Translations under genes and position numbers: made by a program
Notes under the pieces: model-generated
Seen by the model: only the letters and a program-made list of their open reading frames with translations
Told to the model about the DNA's origin: nothing
The model's database searches: none
Shown: in pieces, positions 6,030 through 8,275 of the stretch
Layout: every line of letters starts with the position of its first letter
Position numbering within the stretch: the stretch's first letter is position 1
NCBI GenBank assembly: GCA_021844725.1
Contig: JAKBSX010000089.1
Location: 1-8,275, forward strand
Direction of reading: 5' to 3'
Length of the DNA stretch: 8,275 nt
Source: Actinomycetes bacterium
GTDB taxonomy: Bacteria; Actinomycetota; Acidimicrobiia; Acidimicrobiales; Acidimicrobiaceae

Positions 6030-7129
6030 TGCCTGATTCCGTGCCCACCAAGAGGGTATTCCTTCTGGCTGAACAACTGAGGTCAAAGGTTCCCGGAGGT
6101 ATTGGCACCCACACGGAATCTCTCCTGAAAGCAATATCACATGTGGGGGATGAATATCCATCTCTGGACCTCGAGGTGATCGTTTCTCGAGGTGACAATG
6201 TAGCCGTTCTCGATAAGATTGGCTTGCCGATTCGCAAGTTAGTGTTGAGCCACCAGCTTGCAACAGGATTGGCAGAAATGAAAATCCCTTATTTCGGTTT
6301 TGAAAGCGGGGTGTACCACAGCTTTTCTATCCAGGTTCCTCCAGTTCTCTCCGTCAGACAAAAGGCAGTAGTGACGGTGCATGATATTGCCTTTATCTCA
6401 AACCCACAGTTTTACACGGCTAGAGGAATCTATTGGCACAAAAAACAGCTTGAATATCTCTCTAAGGGCAACCAGACAGTCGTATCGGTTTCAGAGAAGA
6501 CTCGAACTGACCTGATCCAATATGGCATCAGTCCTAACCGGATTGAAGTGATTGAGTCCGGCGCAGATCATCTCGATTGGCCAGATTTTGAAGAGTGCCG
6601 AAAGATTCTATCCAAGCAGGGAGTGCAGGAGAGATTTATCATTTCGGTATCGACCATCGAGCCGAGGAAGAATCTTCCCGGGCTGATAGCCGGATATAAA
6701 AGGGCTGTAGAGAGTTTTTCTGATCTTCCTGAATTGGTTGTGGTTGGGCCTGAAGGCTGGGGAACCGGATTAGACCCTTCAGAGAATGTGCACCTTCTTG
6801 GGCCGGTACCTGGCCCTGTATTGTCGGCGTTGTATCGCAAGGCGGAGATGCTGGTTTATGTTCCATTCGAGGAAGGATTCGGGCTCCCAGTAGTGGAAGC
6901 TATGTCGGTTGGTCTTCCTGTGGTGAGTTCCGATGTGCCTGCAGCCTCAGGATGTACAGAATTAGCAGATCCAAGAAATGAGAGTTCTATTTCACAGGCG
7001 ATAATCAGGGTTTTAAAAGATGGCGAACTCAAAAAGCAGCTGGTTTCTAAAGGTCTTAAAAGGGCAGCGCAACTGACGTGGATGAACAGTGCGCGCAAAC
7101 ACCTTGAACTTTGGGATCGACTCCAGTGA
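6029..7129 (+). CDS. Family 4 glycosyltransferase (GT-B), second of three, 366 aa
   Basis: This is a second retaining GT-B enzyme, clearly related to its neighbours. From GTG 6029 the protein reads MPDSVPTKRVFLLAEQLRS, then the glycine-rich loop VPGGIGTH (about 21-28). VYHSFSI and VVTVHDIAFISNP follow (about 114-126), then the hinge SVSEKTRTDLIQYGI, ISVSTIEPRKNLPGL (about 205-219), VVVGPEGWG and EEGFGLPVVEAM with the EX7E pair at Glu 282 and 290. Directly after PVVSSDVPA it reads ASGCTELADP instead of the LPEV-G-DAA-L-DP common in the family. That shorter nucleotide-side loop is seen in some GT4 enzymes and is not evidence of damage. The start overlaps the previous stop by one base; the end overlaps the next gene's start by four (GTGA). 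Donor and acceptor are unknown; a different sugar or linkage from the flanking enzymes is likely. Confidence 0.92.
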   Translation: MPDSVPTKRVFLLAEQLRSKVPGGIGTHTESLLKAISHVGDEYPSLDLEVIVSRGDNVAVLDKIGLPIRKLVLSHQLATGLAEMKIPYFGFESGVYHSFSIQVPPVLSVRQKAVVTVHDIAFISNPQFYTARGIYWHKKQLEYLSKGNQTVVSVSEKTRTDLIQYGISPNRIEVIESGADHLDWPDFEECRKILSKQGVQERFIISVSTIEPRKNLPGLIAGYKRAVESFSDLPELVVVGPEGWGTGLDPSENVHLLGPVPGPVLSALYRKAEMLVYVPFEEGFGLPVVEAMSVGLPVVSSDVPAASGCTELADPRNESSISQAIIRVLKDGELKKQLVSKGLKRAAQLTWMNSARKHLELWDRLQ

Positions 7130-8256
7130 AGAGCCGAAGTCTGATAATTGACGTCTCAAGTGTTCCGGCCAAGCCGGCCGGAGCGGGGAGGTACGCAATG
7201 GCTTTGGTTTCGAGCCTCAGCCAAATCGGTCCAGGATTCAAGCTGGCTGCAAAGCGATCGGAGATGGGAATCTGGAAAGGTCTTTCAGGCACCGATGTTA
7301 TTATTTCTGCTCCCGATAAAAGACCGCTCCGTATCATTTGGGAACAGACCAAGCTTGCTCGTCAGCTGAGTCTCTCCCAGGTGGGGATCTACCACGGAAT
7401 ACACTACACGATTCCCCGGGATTTTGCCGGTAAAACGGTGGTTACTTTGCATGACATGACAATGATCGAAAATCCGGAATGGCACCAGAGCGTCAAAGTG
7501 AAATATTTTTCCAGGGCAATAAACTTTGCGATTGCCAAGGCTGATGTGATAATTGTGCCGAGTTGGTTCACAAAATCAAAACTTGAGCTGCACTTTGGCA
7601 AAATGGATAAAGTGGTACCGATTCATCACGGAGTTGACCACGCCCGGTTTTTTCCTTCAACCAGGGGTGAGTCCACTAATCCGGGGAATCGCTTGGTGTC
7701 AGAACTTCCAAATCGATTTTTGCTTCATATAGGCACTATTGAGCCGAGGAAGAATATTGGGAATCTGATAGGGGCCTTTGACGAAGTTGCCAAGCGTGAT
7801 AAGGAAATTGCTCTGGTCCTGGTTGGGCAGAAGGGTTGGAAATCTGATGGTATATATTCCCGCATTGCGGCCTCACCATTCAAGAGCAGAATAAGAATAT
7901 TTGGTTACCTGAGCGAGGATGATTTGCAGGCAGTTTTGGCCTCCGCCTCATGTGTTGTCTATCCGTCATTTGCAGAGGGATTTGGACTTCCGGTTCTAGA
8001 GGCAATGGCTGCCGGAATACCAGTGGTAACTTCGAGGGATTCGGTGATGGAGGAGATAGCGCTTGAAGCTGGCTGGTACTGTGATCCACTAGATCCGAAG
8101 GAAATTGCTGACAAGATCGACTCCGCAATACATGGCTCAGAGCAAGCATTGAGTAAAGTTACCCTGGGGGTAGCGAGGTCCAGGGAGTTTACTTGGGAGA
8201 AGTCGGCACTTGAGCATCTTAAGGTATACCGATCACTGGGTTTCGAGCTCAGGTAA
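7126..8256 (+). CDS. Family 4 glycosyltransferase (GT-B), third of three, 376 aa
   Basis: This is a third GT-B enzyme of the same MtfB-like kind. It opens MKSRSLIIDVSSVPA with the loop KPAGAGRYAMALV (about 16-28). GIYHGIHYTIP and VVTLHDMTMIENPEW follow (about 105-119), then VIIVPSWFTKSKL, IHHGVDH, LLHIGTIEPRKNIGNL (about 199-214), LVGQKGWKSDG, FGYLSEDDL and AEGFGLPVLEAM with the EX7E Glu pair at 284 and 292. A complete C-terminus ends in TAA. I chose GTG 7126 over the upstream TTG at 7111 because it makes a GTGA overlap with the previous stop and matches where the family starts; the ribosome site is weak (GGGA at 7113-7116), which fits coupling to the upstream gene. Only 19 bases follow, so whether the operon continues is unknown. 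There is no membrane segment; it is presumably a cytoplasmic, membrane-associated enzyme. Confidence 0.92.
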   Translation: MKSRSLIIDVSSVPAKPAGAGRYAMALVSSLSQIGPGFKLAAKRSEMGIWKGLSGTDVIISAPDKRPLRIIWEQTKLARQLSLSQVGIYHGIHYTIPRDFAGKTVVTLHDMTMIENPEWHQSVKVKYFSRAINFAIAKADVIIVPSWFTKSKLELHFGKMDKVVPIHHGVDHARFFPSTRGESTNPGNRLVSELPNRFLLHIGTIEPRKNIGNLIGAFDEVAKRDKEIALVLVGQKGWKSDGIYSRIAASPFKSRIRIFGYLSEDDLQAVLASASCVVYPSFAEGFGLPVLEAMAAGIPVVTSRDSVMEEIALEAGWYCDPLDPKEIADKIDSAIHGSEQALSKVTLGVARSREFTWEKSALEHLKVYRSLGFELR

Positions 8257-8275
8257 CCAAATATTCTTATTCTGC

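Noticed and set aside
1..8275. CRISPR array, tRNA or rRNA genes, phage genes, toxin-antitoxin pair
   Set aside because: I looked for regularly spaced repeats, cloverleaf-like sequences and small paired genes on both strands and saw none.

Overview
The window looks bacterial, most likely actinobacterial. The reasons are the GTG starts with short overlaps, a probable leaderless promoter, a membrane-anchored beta-propeller and a small PH-like protein of a kind I associate with Actinobacteria. An Acidimicrobiia-type acidophile is a guess from protein flavour only; no sequence search was possible. Base composition is moderate, roughly half G+C by eye.

Left part (1-4600) is an accessory, decaying stretch. 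An IS630-family element enters from the left edge and ends at 898. Its transposase, on the minus strand, carries a one-base frameshift. The element abuts, and appears to have inserted exactly into the stop codon of, an intact 114-residue gene (898-1242, minus). Next to that gene, on the plus strand, lies a full-length but wrecked alpha/beta-hydrolase pseudogene (about 1314-2013), recoverable only by joining four or more reading-frame segments. An intact minus-strand gene (2051-3319) encodes a single-pass membrane protein with an extracytoplasmic beta-propeller and has a good sigma70-like promoter immediately upstream. Then come about 600 bases with no recognisable gene (3362-3985) and a second, more decayed copy of the same IS630 element (about 4165-4597), in the same orientation as the first. 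Its transposase frame runs into unrelated sequence.

Right part (4911-8256) is a healthy plus-strand operon of three consecutive family 4 (GT-B) glycosyltransferases. They have about 370 residues each, all with GTG starts, and are joined by 1-base and 4-base overlaps. They are probably translated together and act in sequence on one glycan (exopolysaccharide, O-antigen-like or glycolipid). The operon may continue beyond the right edge.

I did not find a clearly new biological system. The most informative observations are the reconstructed hydrolase pseudogene, the IS insertion that regenerates its target gene's stop codon, the chimeric second IS copy, and the tight triple-glycosyltransferase operon.
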